Origin: CBDBCU01 sp965243185
GTDB taxonomy: Bacteria; Chloroflexota; Dehalococcoidia; Lucifugimonadales; UBA3495
Assembly (NCBI GenBank): GCA_965243185.1
Contig: OZ251531.1
Span: 2,418,001 to 2,482,000, forward strand
Direction: 5' to 3'
Length of the DNA: 64,000 nucleotides
Shown: positions 53,826 to 61,067 of the stretch, piece after piece
Layout of the letters: every line of letters begins with the position of its first letter
Position numbering within the stretch: position 1 is the stretch's first letter
Notes under the pieces: model-generated
Seen by the model: only the letters and a program-made list of their open reading frames with translations
Databases searched by the model: none
What the model was told of the DNA's origin: nothing
Position numbers and translations under genes: made by a program

Positions 53826-54623
53826 ATGGAAATGGGATTTACCGATAAGGTAGCGATTGTTACCGGCGGCAGCGAGGGCATTGGCAAGGCCGCGGCCCAG
53901 CGGATGGCCGGCGAAGGGGCCCGGGTGGTGATTGTCGCCCGGGGTGAGGAAAAATTGGCCGCCGCCGCCGGCGATATTCGGGCGGCAACCGAGGGCGTAG
54001 TGCTGCCGGTAGCGGCCGATGTGGCCCAGGCCGACAGCGCCGCGCGGGTAGTCGAGCAGGCCATGGCCAGTTTCGGGCGGGTCGATATTCTGGTGAATAA
54101 CGCCGGGGTATCTATGGCCAAGCCCTTTACGGAAGTGAGCGATGCCGATTGGGAGTACGACTTTGACTTAAAGGTATGGGGCGCAGTGCGGCTCATCCGC
54201 CGGGTCATTCCGGAAATGCGGAAAGTGGGCGGCGGACGCATTATCAATGTCACCAACCTGGGCGGACGGACGCCCGGCCCGGCCTCGATGCCCACCTCCA
54301 TTTCCCGCGCCACCGGCATCGCCCTGACCAAGGGCTTGTCCAAAGATTTGGCCCCGGACAACATCCTGGTCAACACCGTTTGCATCGGCATCGTCAAAAG
54401 CGGCCAGCACACCCGCCGCTACGAACGCCTGCGCGAAACCAATCCGGACTTGAGCCTGGATGAGTTTTACGCCCAAACGGCCGCCGCCCGGGGCGTTCCC
54501 CTCGGGCGCATTGCCGAGACGGAGGAGGCCGGAGATGTAATCGCCTTTCTGGCGTCGGAACGGGCCAGCTATCTGACCGGAATTGCAGTGAACATTGACG
54601 GCGGAACTTCAGCCGTAGTGTAG
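53826..54623 (+). CDS. SDR-family protein with degenerate catalytic tetrad
   Basis: 265 residues, Rossmann fold. The cofactor motif TGGSEGIG (13-20) and NNAGVS are intact. The catalytic Y-x3-K is replaced: aligned region MPTSISRATGIALTK gives Thr157 for Tyr and Arg161 for Lys; the Asn of the tetrad is Asp (DFDLK) and the Ser position reads NVTN. C-terminal ASYLTGIAVNIDGG is typical. It may be a non-redox SDR or use other residues. ATG 53826 with AAGGAG eight bases upstream. Confidence 0.88.
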   Translation: MEMGFTDKVAIVTGGSEGIGKAAAQRMAGEGARVVIVARGEEKLAAAAGDIRAATEGVVLPVAADVAQADSAARVVEQAMASFGRVDILVNNAGVSMAKPFTEVSDADWEYDFDLKVWGAVRLIRRVIPEMRKVGGGRIINVTNLGGRTPGPASMPTSISRATGIALTKGLSKDLAPDNILVNTVCIGIVKSGQHTRRYERLRETNPDLSLDEFYAQTAAARGVPLGRIAETEEAGDVIAFLASERASYLTGIAVNIDGGTSAVV

Positions 54624-54679
54624 CAATTCCCGGCGACAGCTTGGCGACATTCGTTCTCGATGGAAATCCGGGGGTAGGA

Positions 54680-55567
54680 ATGCCCAAAATCCTCGACGGC
54701 CGCGCCCTGTCCCAAACCGTGCGCGACGAAGTAGCCGCCGGCGTTGCCGAAATGCAGCAGAAACACGGCGTTACCCCCGGCTTGGCCGCCGTTCTGGTCG
54801 GCGACGACCCGGCCTCGGCGGTCTATGTGCGCAACAAAGAACGGGCCTGCGCCGCCGCCGGCATCTACAGCCAAACCTTTCGACTCCCGGCCGACACCCT
54901 CCAATCCGAACTGCTGCATCTGGTCGCGCAGCTGAACCGGGATGCCCGCTTCCACGGCATCCTGGTGCAGCTGCCCTTGCCGCCGCCCCTTGCCGCCGCC
55001 GCCGTTATCGACGCCCTCGACCCCCTTAAAGATGTCGACGGCCTCCATCCCTTCAACCTGGGCAAGCTCGAGCAGGGCTCGCCGGTGTTCGTCCCCGCCA
55101 CGCCGGCCGGCATCCAACAAATCCTGCTCCGCAGCGGCTACGACCCGGCCGGCCGGCATATCGTCATCTGCGGCCGCAGCAACATCGTCGGCAAGCCCTT
55201 GGCCCTATTGCTGATGCAGCGGCAGGAAGGCGCCAATGCCACCGTAACCGTAGCCCATACCCGCACCGCCAACCTGCCCGCCTTGACCCGGCAAGCCGAT
55301 GTAGTAGTAGCAGCCATGGGACGGCCCCAAGCCATCACCGCCGCTATGGTTAAGGATGGCGCCGTAGTTATTGATGTCGGCATCAACCGCATTCCCGACC
55401 CCACCCGGCGTACCGGCTACCGGCTGGTCGGCGATGTGGACTTCCCCCCCGTCGCGGCAAAGGCCGCCGCCATCACCCCGGTACCCGGCGGCGTCGGCAC
55501 CATGACCATTGCCATGCTGCTGGTCAACACCCTGACCGCCGCCCGCATCAGCATTCACGGCCGGTAG
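54680..55567 (+). CDS. folD: Methylenetetrahydrofolate dehydrogenase/cyclohydrolase
   Basis: 295 residues. It interconverts 5,10-methylene- and 10-formyl-tetrahydrofolate. Active-site Lys in YVRNKERAC, ILVQLPLPP, DVDGLHPFN, NADP-binding GRSNIVGKPLALLL, and C-terminal TPVPGGVGTMTIAMLLVNT. The start ATG 54680 (MPKILDGRALS) is preceded by GGGGGTAGG; the earlier in-frame start lacks a site. Follows the SDR gene by 56 bp. Confidence 0.96.
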   Translation: MPKILDGRALSQTVRDEVAAGVAEMQQKHGVTPGLAAVLVGDDPASAVYVRNKERACAAAGIYSQTFRLPADTLQSELLHLVAQLNRDARFHGILVQLPLPPPLAAAAVIDALDPLKDVDGLHPFNLGKLEQGSPVFVPATPAGIQQILLRSGYDPAGRHIVICGRSNIVGKPLALLLMQRQEGANATVTVAHTRTANLPALTRQADVVVAAMGRPQAITAAMVKDGAVVIDVGINRIPDPTRRTGYRLVGDVDFPPVAAKAAAITPVPGGVGTMTIAMLLVNTLTAARISIHGR

Positions 55568-55568
55568 A

Positions 55569-55670
55569 GGGCAGGGCTATCGCATATAGAAACCGTCATT
55601 CCCACGAAAGTGGGAATCCAGATCTGCCGTGGACTCTGGATGCCCGTTTTAACGGGAATGACGATAGGTG
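55569..55670. mobile_element. MITE-like element copy
   Basis: GGGCAGGGCTATCGCATATAG, then ATTCCC-N8-GGGAAT, then CCCGTTTTAACGGGAATGACG. Close in sequence to the 53560 copy in its left two-thirds; the right end is different. It lies between folD and the methyltransferase-HNH gene. Confidence 0.7.
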
Positions 55671-55678
55671 GCCGCCCC

Positions 55679-57130
55679 CTACCCCAACCCCCGCTCCTTC
55701 AACTTCGCCAAAAACTCCTCCTGCGTCCCCTCCCCCTTCAGCCAGTTGCACGCCCCGCACAGCAGTTGCAGGTTCTCAAAGTGGTCGGTGCCGCCTTTGC
55801 TGACCGGGATGATGTGGTCGACGGTGAAGTTGCGGAAAGGAAAGGAAACCTTGCACTTGCAAATCCCCTCGCATTGCCCGAATAGGGTATGCTTGTGGGT
55901 TTGGTAGGGGGGAATCCGCCCCAAATCCGTACGGCGCGGAATATCCTCCCGATGAATGACCTTCAGGGAAAACAAGCCCAGTTCATTCCGCAGCCGCAGC
56001 CGTACCTGATGCAGGGCGTTGGGCGAAATGTCAATGCCCGCCCATTGCCGCCCCAGCTTTTCGGCGGCGACGCAAGCCGTAGCGCAGCCGCAAAAGGGGT
56101 CGAACACCACATCCCCCGGATTGCTGGAGGCGTTGATGATGCGTTCCAGCAAGGCCAACGGCTTTTGTGTGGGGTAGTGGGTATTTTCCTTGGCGCTGAA
56201 CTGCACCGGCGGAATGTCGGAAAAAATATCCTCGAGGGCATTCCCTTTAGTCGATTCCAGATAGCGTTTCAGGGCCGGCTTGCTGCCCTTTTCCGGCCAG
56301 TGAATCAAGCCGGCGGCATCCAAGGCATCCAGCCGGGCGTGGACGCCAGGATAGGCGTCGGGCCAATCCGGTATCAATCCCTTTTCAATGATAAAGTCAT
56401 TCATCCCGCCTTTAGTAGGCGTCCGCCAGTGATTGCCCACCAAACCGGGGTCAATGCCGCGCCAAGGTTGTCCCGATTCCCCTTGACTGGTTCCCGATGC
56501 CGTCAAGCGGTCGGCGCGCCAGTAGCCTAATTCGTCTTGGTAGCGGTACTGCTTTTTCACATAGTCAGGATTATGCGGCAAGTAAGGGGTGTGCCAGGTG
56601 TAGCGGGCGCTTTTGGTGTAAAGCAGCAGGACATCGTGAACCCGCCCGAAACGGCGGGCATCGGAGCGGCCGGCCGTGCGTTTCCAAACCACTTCGTTGC
56701 GGTAATTATCTTTGGCAAAGAGGCAGTCCATTACCGACTTCAGGTAATGGTTGGCGGTGTCGTCGCAGTGCAGGTAAATAGAGCCGGTGTCTTTCAGAAT
56801 GCGCCGCATTTCCAGCAGGCGCACCGCCATCATAATCAGATAGCTTTTCATCCCCTTGCCGTGGGCGAGGCCGGCGGCGTCAATGATGGAGTAAAGGGCC
56901 GGTTCCGATTCGGCGATTTCCCCGTGCCAGGCCAGGTCAATGTCGTTCAGCGTCCAAGTATCCTTGAACGCCGCCCCGGCCGCCGCGCTGCCGATGGGGG
57001 CGGCGTAGTCCCGGTTGCTGTTAAAGGGCGGGTCGAGGTAAATCAGGTCCACGGCAGCGGCATTCATCCCGCGCATAATGGGCAGGTTATCGCCAGTCCA
57101 AAGGGTTTGGTTTTTCCAGTTGGGGGGCAT
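55679..57130 (-). CDS. DNA methyltransferase fused to a C-terminal HNH endonuclease
   Basis: 483 residues. N6/N4 methyltransferase with DPPFNSN (about 33), a recognition region resembling that of copy 2 above (ARRFGRVHDVLLLYTKSARY, SGTSQGESGQPWRG), and motif I DPFCGCATAC. The C-terminal 65 residues form an HNH domain: C-x-C pair, D438-H439 (TVDHIIP), N453 (ENLQLLC) and C-x2-CN. It is the same architecture as the two upstream fusions but with HNH in place of PD-(D/E)XK. Motif I has Ala in place of the second Gly-Thr (GCATA). ATG 57130. Confidence 0.9.
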   Translation of the reverse strand: MPPNWKNQTLWTGDNLPIMRGMNAAAVDLIYLDPPFNSNRDYAAPIGSAAAGAAFKDTWTLNDIDLAWHGEIAESEPALYSIIDAAGLAHGKGMKSYLIMMAVRLLEMRRILKDTGSIYLHCDDTANHYLKSVMDCLFAKDNYRNEVVWKRTAGRSDARRFGRVHDVLLLYTKSARYTWHTPYLPHNPDYVKKQYRYQDELGYWRADRLTASGTSQGESGQPWRGIDPGLVGNHWRTPTKGGMNDFIIEKGLIPDWPDAYPGVHARLDALDAAGLIHWPEKGSKPALKRYLESTKGNALEDIFSDIPPVQFSAKENTHYPTQKPLALLERIINASSNPGDVVFDPFCGCATACVAAEKLGRQWAGIDISPNALHQVRLRLRNELGLFSLKVIHREDIPRRTDLGRIPPYQTHKHTLFGQCEGICKCKVSFPFRNFTVDHIIPVSKGGTDHFENLQLLCGACNWLKGEGTQEEFLAKLKERGLG

Positions 57131-57164
57131 TGTTGGCTTGCCTTAACCGGTTAATGGGGGAAAG

Positions 57165-57344
57165 TTACGACATACCCCAATGCTTAAGCAACAGGGGCAG
57201 AGGAACTTCGATGCCTAGTATGTAAGACACCAGCATAAACAGCACCGCACTCAGCACAAGAGGAATATCGCGGCCGTTCAGCTTTAACAGGGTAATAATG
57301 CCAAGTATAGTAAATGCCAGAACAGAAGCCAATGCAATGATCAT
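57165..57344 (-). CDS. Small two-helix membrane protein
   Basis: 59 residues: MIIALASVLAFTILGIITLL (TM1), KLNGRDIP loop, then LVLSAVLFMLVSYILGI (TM2). ATG 57344 with GGAGTG five bases upstream. It has its own promoter at 57420-57448. No family recognised; small holin-like or regulatory peptides have this shape, but nothing shows which. It precedes the methyltransferase-HNH gene by 34 bp and may be co-transcribed. Confidence 0.6.
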   Translation of the reverse strand: MIIALASVLAFTILGIITLLKLNGRDIPLVLSAVLFMLVSYILGIEVPLPLLLKHWGMS

Positions 57345-57419
57345 TTTTCACTCCTTCCTGATGGTGTAGATAGTTTCACAAGTGAACAACAAACAAGCCA
57401 ACAACCCCAGAGGACTAAC

Positions 57420-57448
57420 AGTATAACACATTGGCAAGTGAAATTCAA
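57420..57448 (-). promoter_or_regulatory. Promoter upstream of the small membrane protein
   Basis: On the minus strand: -35 TTGAAT, a 17-bp spacer, -10 TATACT. About 75 bp upstream of the ATG. A TATAAT near 57496 on the plus strand may serve the divergent DUF433 gene. Confidence 0.6.
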
Positions 57449-57530
57449 TGCTTTTTGCCGGCCAATTTCGAGGCAATTTCGGAGTTGGGGGTGGTATAAT
57501 GCGCTGAAATGATAGCTAGGGGGGCGCATT

Positions 57531-57740
57531 ATGGAATGGCGGGGGCGCATTACGGCTGACCCGCAGGTTTGCCACGGCAAGCCTTGCATCGCCGGCACCC
57601 GGATTATGGTGTCGGTAGTATTAGACAACCTGGCAGCCGGCTTGACCCCGGAGGAGATTGTGGCGGCGTATCCGACCCTGACGGTGGCGGGAGTGCGGGC
57701 GGCGGTGGCGTATGCCAATGAAATACCCCACCATGCCTAA
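57531..57740 (+). CDS. DUF433 protein (VapB45-like antitoxin)
   Basis: 69 residues. The DUF433 pattern is complete: ITADPQVCHGKPCIAGTRI, then VLDNLAAGLTPEEIVAAYP and GVRAAVAYANE. DUF433 is a winged-HTH antitoxin usually followed by a DUF5615 PIN toxin. Here the next gene is an amidohydrolase that overlaps it by 8 bp, so it is an orphan. ATG 57531 with AGGGGGG upstream. Confidence 0.85.
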   Translation: MEWRGRITADPQVCHGKPCIAGTRIMVSVVLDNLAAGLTPEEIVAAYPTLTVAGVRAAVAYANEIPHHA

Positions 57741-58989
57741 CCCCCCTCTCTCCATCAACCCCCCTCGCCTCAACCGTAACCTGGCGGCTTTGGGGCGGAT
57801 TGGGGAGGTGGAAGGCGGGGGGATGATGCGGGTGGCTTTTTCGGATGCGGATGTTGCCGGGCGGGAATTTGTCGGCGGGTTGATGCGGGCGGCCGGGTTG
57901 ACGGTGCGGACGGACGCTGCCGGAAATATCATCGGCCGCAAAGAAGGGTCGGAGCCGGGGCTGCCGGCGATTGCTTTGGGTTCGCATACGGATACGGTGC
58001 CTAACGGGGGCAAATATGACGGGGCGTTAGGGGTAGTCGCGGCGGTGGAAGGGGCGCAAACGCTGGTGGAACGGGGACAGCAGCTGCGGCATCCGCTGGA
58101 AGTCATCATTTTTACCAACGAGGAAGGCACCGGATTTCACCGCTGGCTGCTGGGGAGTCGGGCGATGGCGGGGCTATTGGAACCGGCGGATTATACTGCC
58201 GTTGATGATGCCGGGGTGTCGCTGGGGGAACGGCTGGCGGCGGTCGGCGGGGACTTGTCCCGTATTGACACGGCGCGACGGCATAGCGGGGAAGTGGCGG
58301 CCTATTTTGAGCTGCATATTGAGCAAGGGCCGAATTTGGAGCGGAGCGGGGTGCCAATCGGGGTAGTCAGCGGCATCACCGGGCGGGCGGTGTTTGCGGT
58401 GTCGGTAGTCGGCAAGGCGAATCATGCCGGGACGACGCCGATGGGGGAGCGGCAGGACGCTTTGGCGGCGGCGGCGCAGTTGACGCTGGCGGTGCAGGGA
58501 GTGGCGGCGCGGGAGGAAATTTGCCGGGTGGCGACGGTGGGCCGGCTGGAAGTCAGTCCCAATGCGGTTAATGTGGTGCCGGGGGCGGTCAGTATGGGCG
58601 TGGAGTTTCGGGATTTGTACCCCAACGGGTTGACGGCGGCGGAAACGGTTTTGCGGCGGCGGGCGATGGAGATTGCGGCCGCCGCCGGGGTGGAGATAAC
58701 GGTGGAGCTGTTGGAAAGTACGCCGCCGGTATTGCTGCCGGCGGGGATGCAGGAGTTGGTGGGTAGGGCCGCCGAGCAGGGCGGGTTGGCGCACATTACT
58801 TTGCCGAGCGGGGCCGGGCATGATGCGCAGGCGATGGCGGCCATTGCGCCGGCCGGGATGGTTTTTGTGCCGAGCGTTGACGGGGTGAGCCATGCGCCGG
58901 AGGAATATACTTGCCCGGAGGATTGCGGCAACGGGGGGCAGACGCTGTTGAATTTGCTGCTGCTGGCGGATGGGCGGCTGGGGGGTTAG
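57733..58989 (+). CDS. M20-family amidohydrolase (allantoate/N-carbamoyl amino acid type)
   Basis: 418 residues. Zn-binding motifs in order: ALGSHTDTVPNGGKYDGALG (His and Asp), FTNEEGTGF (Glu-Glu), HIEQGPNLE and, late, LPSGAGHDAQAM (His). The central insert is the dimerisation domain (GKANHAGTTPM). Hydrolyses N-carbamoyl or ureido bonds in purine or hydantoin breakdown. The start is ambiguous: ATG 57733 is chosen, and in-frame ATGs at 57712 and 57718 also exist; all overlap the DUF433 gene. Confidence 0.9.
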   Translation: MPNPPLSINPPRLNRNLAALGRIGEVEGGGMMRVAFSDADVAGREFVGGLMRAAGLTVRTDAAGNIIGRKEGSEPGLPAIALGSHTDTVPNGGKYDGALGVVAAVEGAQTLVERGQQLRHPLEVIIFTNEEGTGFHRWLLGSRAMAGLLEPADYTAVDDAGVSLGERLAAVGGDLSRIDTARRHSGEVAAYFELHIEQGPNLERSGVPIGVVSGITGRAVFAVSVVGKANHAGTTPMGERQDALAAAAQLTLAVQGVAAREEICRVATVGRLEVSPNAVNVVPGAVSMGVEFRDLYPNGLTAAETVLRRRAMEIAAAAGVEITVELLESTPPVLLPAGMQELVGRAAEQGGLAHITLPSGAGHDAQAMAAIAPAGMVFVPSVDGVSHAPEEYTCPEDCGNGGQTLLNLLLLADGRLGG

Positions 58990-59100
58990 GGCAGGGCTAT
59001 TTTATATCTAGCGACGACTTGCCTACCATCATTCCCGATTTCACGGGAATTCAGAGTCCCCGGCATTTGTGGATTCCCACTTTCGTGGGAATGACGGTAG
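58989..59100. mobile_element. MITE-like element copy with an extra half unit
   Basis: GGGCAGGGCTATTTTATATCTAG, two ATTCCC/GGGAAT-type hairpins (59031-59050 and 59072-59093) and ATGACGGTAG. A further half-copy with GGATTCCCGCTTTCGGGGG follows at 59121-59157. It fills the 230-bp gap before the PAC2 gene. Confidence 0.7.
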
Positions 59101-59221
59101 GGGAGTGGGAAGGACGGTTGCGGTTCTGGATTCCCGCTTTCGGGGGAAGGACGGTTTAGATTTCCGGGAATGGGGCTGAAGGTACTTGCCAATTCCGCTG
59201 GGGTGTGTCAAACTAGGGGGT

Positions 59222-60121
59222 ATGAAACTTGGCGAATTTGAACTGAACGAACCTTTGCCGGAATTGAAGGAGCCGCATCTGCTGGCGGTGCTGCGGCCGT
59301 GGATTGATGTGGGACGGGTGGGCAGCCTGAGCCTGAACCGGGTGGAGCGGCATTTGCGGGCCCGGGAGTTGGGGCGGCTGCGGCGGCCCGGGCTGTTTTA
59401 TGATTTTACCCGCTACCGGCCGCGCTCCTACTTCAGCGAAGGGCGGCGGGAAGTGTCCATCCCCAATACCATCATCCGCTACGCCGTCCGGGAGGAAGGG
59501 CCGGATTTGGTGCTGGCGCATTTGCTGGAGCCGCATCTGTATGGGGAGGATTATACGGATGCGATGCTGGAGCTGCTGAGCCGGCTGGGGGTGAAACGGT
59601 ATTCGCTGGTGGGGGCGATGTACGATATGGTGCCGCATACCCGGCCGCTGCTGGTGTCCGGTTCGGCGGCCGGCCCCGGCGACCCGAAGGAGGCCGCGGC
59701 GGAACGGCAGCGGAATCGGGTGCGCTCCAGCGATTACGAAGGGCCGACGACCATTACCTACCTGATACCGCAGGAGGCGGCCCGGCAAGGGGTGGAAACG
59801 CGCACTTTTGTGGTGCATTTGCCGCAATACTTTCAGGTGGATGAGGATTGGCAAGGCACGGCGCGGCTGATGGAGATCCTGTGCGACCGCTACGGGCTGC
59901 CGGAGCGGTTGATTGAACCGGAACGGGGGCGGGAGCAGTACGATTCCATTGCGGAGATGGTCAGCGCCGAGGGGGAAAGCGTGGCGGAGTTGCTGCAACA
60001 GTTGGAGGAGCATTATGACGAGGAGCGGCGGGCCGAAGCGCCGCCGCCCACGCCGCTGTCGCCGGATATTGAGGAGTTTCTGCGGGATGTGGGGCAGGAT
60101 TTTGACCGGCCGGGGGATTAG
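59222..60121 (+). CDS. PAC2-family protein
   Basis: 299 residues from the ATG at 59222. PAC2 core: LLAVLRPWIDVGRVGSLSLN, then GPDLVLAHLLEPHL, RLGVKRYSLVGAMYDMVPHT. PAC2 proteins are related to proteasome assembly chaperones; in Actinobacteria and Chloroflexota their role is unclear. The C-terminus is an acidic helix-rich tail (SVAELLQQLEEHYDEE). A weak terminator follows. Confidence 0.88.
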   Translation: MKLGEFELNEPLPELKEPHLLAVLRPWIDVGRVGSLSLNRVERHLRARELGRLRRPGLFYDFTRYRPRSYFSEGRREVSIPNTIIRYAVREEGPDLVLAHLLEPHLYGEDYTDAMLELLSRLGVKRYSLVGAMYDMVPHTRPLLVSGSAAGPGDPKEAAAERQRNRVRSSDYEGPTTITYLIPQEAARQGVETRTFVVHLPQYFQVDEDWQGTARLMEILCDRYGLPERLIEPERGREQYDSIAEMVSAEGESVAELLQQLEEHYDEERRAEAPPPTPLSPDIEEFLRDVGQDFDRPGD

Positions 60122-60163
60122 GGCGGTTTGACCCGGCATAGGGGCAACTGCAAGATAACGGTA

Positions 60164-60188
60164 AGGGCGGGCTTTCGTGGCCCGCCCT
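60164..60188 (+). terminator. Terminator after the PAC2 gene
   Basis: AGGGCGGGC, seven bases, GCCCGCCCT followed by GATTTGTT; a 9-bp GC stem with a poor T-run. Confidence 0.7.
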
Positions 60189-60237
60189 GATTTGTTGCCG
60201 GAGGGCGGCCGGCGGCGGGGCCGGCCGTTCCTGATGC

Positions 60238-60570
60238 CTAGGCCCGCCGCTCTTGATACCAGGGGATGAATGCCAGGGCAGCGCCAATCAGCAGCAGGAT
60301 GCCGCCGATGGCAAAGCCGACGCTGATGAAAAGGAAGCCCAGGATGGCGGCAATAGCCATCAGAATGGCAGCCACCAAGGGCTTGGCTAGAGCCAGCGCG
60401 CCGCCGACAATTCCGATGATAGCCATAACCATAGCCGCCAGACTGGTCACGGCAATAGCCCCGCCGCCGCCAAAGGAGGCGACGATGACTCCGATGCCCA
60501 GCCCGGCTACGGTGATGACCAACTGAATAACCCCGCCGATAATTCCGCAAAGCAAGGCGGCGACTTTCAT
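60238..60570 (-). CDS. Small four-helix membrane protein A
   Basis: 110 residues from the ATG at 60570. Almost entirely hydrophobic with about four helices and Gly-rich turns (IVASFGGGGAIAV, GIVGGALALAKPLVAAILM). It is a paralogue of the next gene (GLVGAALAIAKPRIAAGAML there). No function known; DUF4064-like small membrane proteins look similar. Confidence 0.7.
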   Translation of the reverse strand: MKVAALLCGIIGGVIQLVITVAGLGIGVIVASFGGGGAIAVTSLAAMVMAIIGIVGGALALAKPLVAAILMAIAAILGFLFISVGFAIGGILLLIGAALAFIPWYQERRA

Positions 60571-60664
60571 AACCCAACCCCCGTTATAAGTTTTTCCCTT
60601 TCCGGGGTAGAGGATACCACCGGAAAGGGATGGGGGCAAATGCTTGGGGGGTTAAGTCAGGCGG

Positions 60665-60985
60665 TCAGCTTTTTCGGCCCAGGAAAGCGAGGAGGGCGGC
60701 GATAAGCAGCATAGCGGCCGCCGGCACATAGAACAGGGAAATGAATATCGTGCCCAGCACGGCGGACACGAGCATCGCCCCGGCGGCAATCCGGGGCTTG
60801 GCGATAGCCAGGGCGGCGCCTACCAAGCCGATCACGGACATACCCATCGCGCCGAAGCTTTGCCAGGCGATTTGGGGGCCGCCGCCGATGGCAAAGTCAA
60901 TACCGCCGACAATGAGGCCAAGGATGGCGGCGATAAAGCCGGCCATCGAGCCGAATATGCCGATAATCAAGGCAGCGAGTTTCAT
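60665..60985 (-). CDS. Small four-helix membrane protein B
   Basis: 106 residues. It starts MKLAALIIGIFGSMAGFIAA and repeats the architecture of its neighbour at 60238 including the ALAxAKPxxAA segment. ATG 60985. Both follow the lipoprotein gene on the same strand and may share a transcript. Confidence 0.7.
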   Translation of the reverse strand: MKLAALIIGIFGSMAGFIAAILGLIVGGIDFAIGGGPQIAWQSFGAMGMSVIGLVGAALAIAKPRIAAGAMLVSAVLGTIFISLFYVPAAAMLLIAALLAFLGRKS

Positions 60986-61067
60986 TGTTTAGCTCCTTTT
61001 GGTCTGGTTAAAGCAGGGTTTAGTGGGACGGATCGGGCCGGGGGCGTATTGCCCCCGGCCCGGTTGG

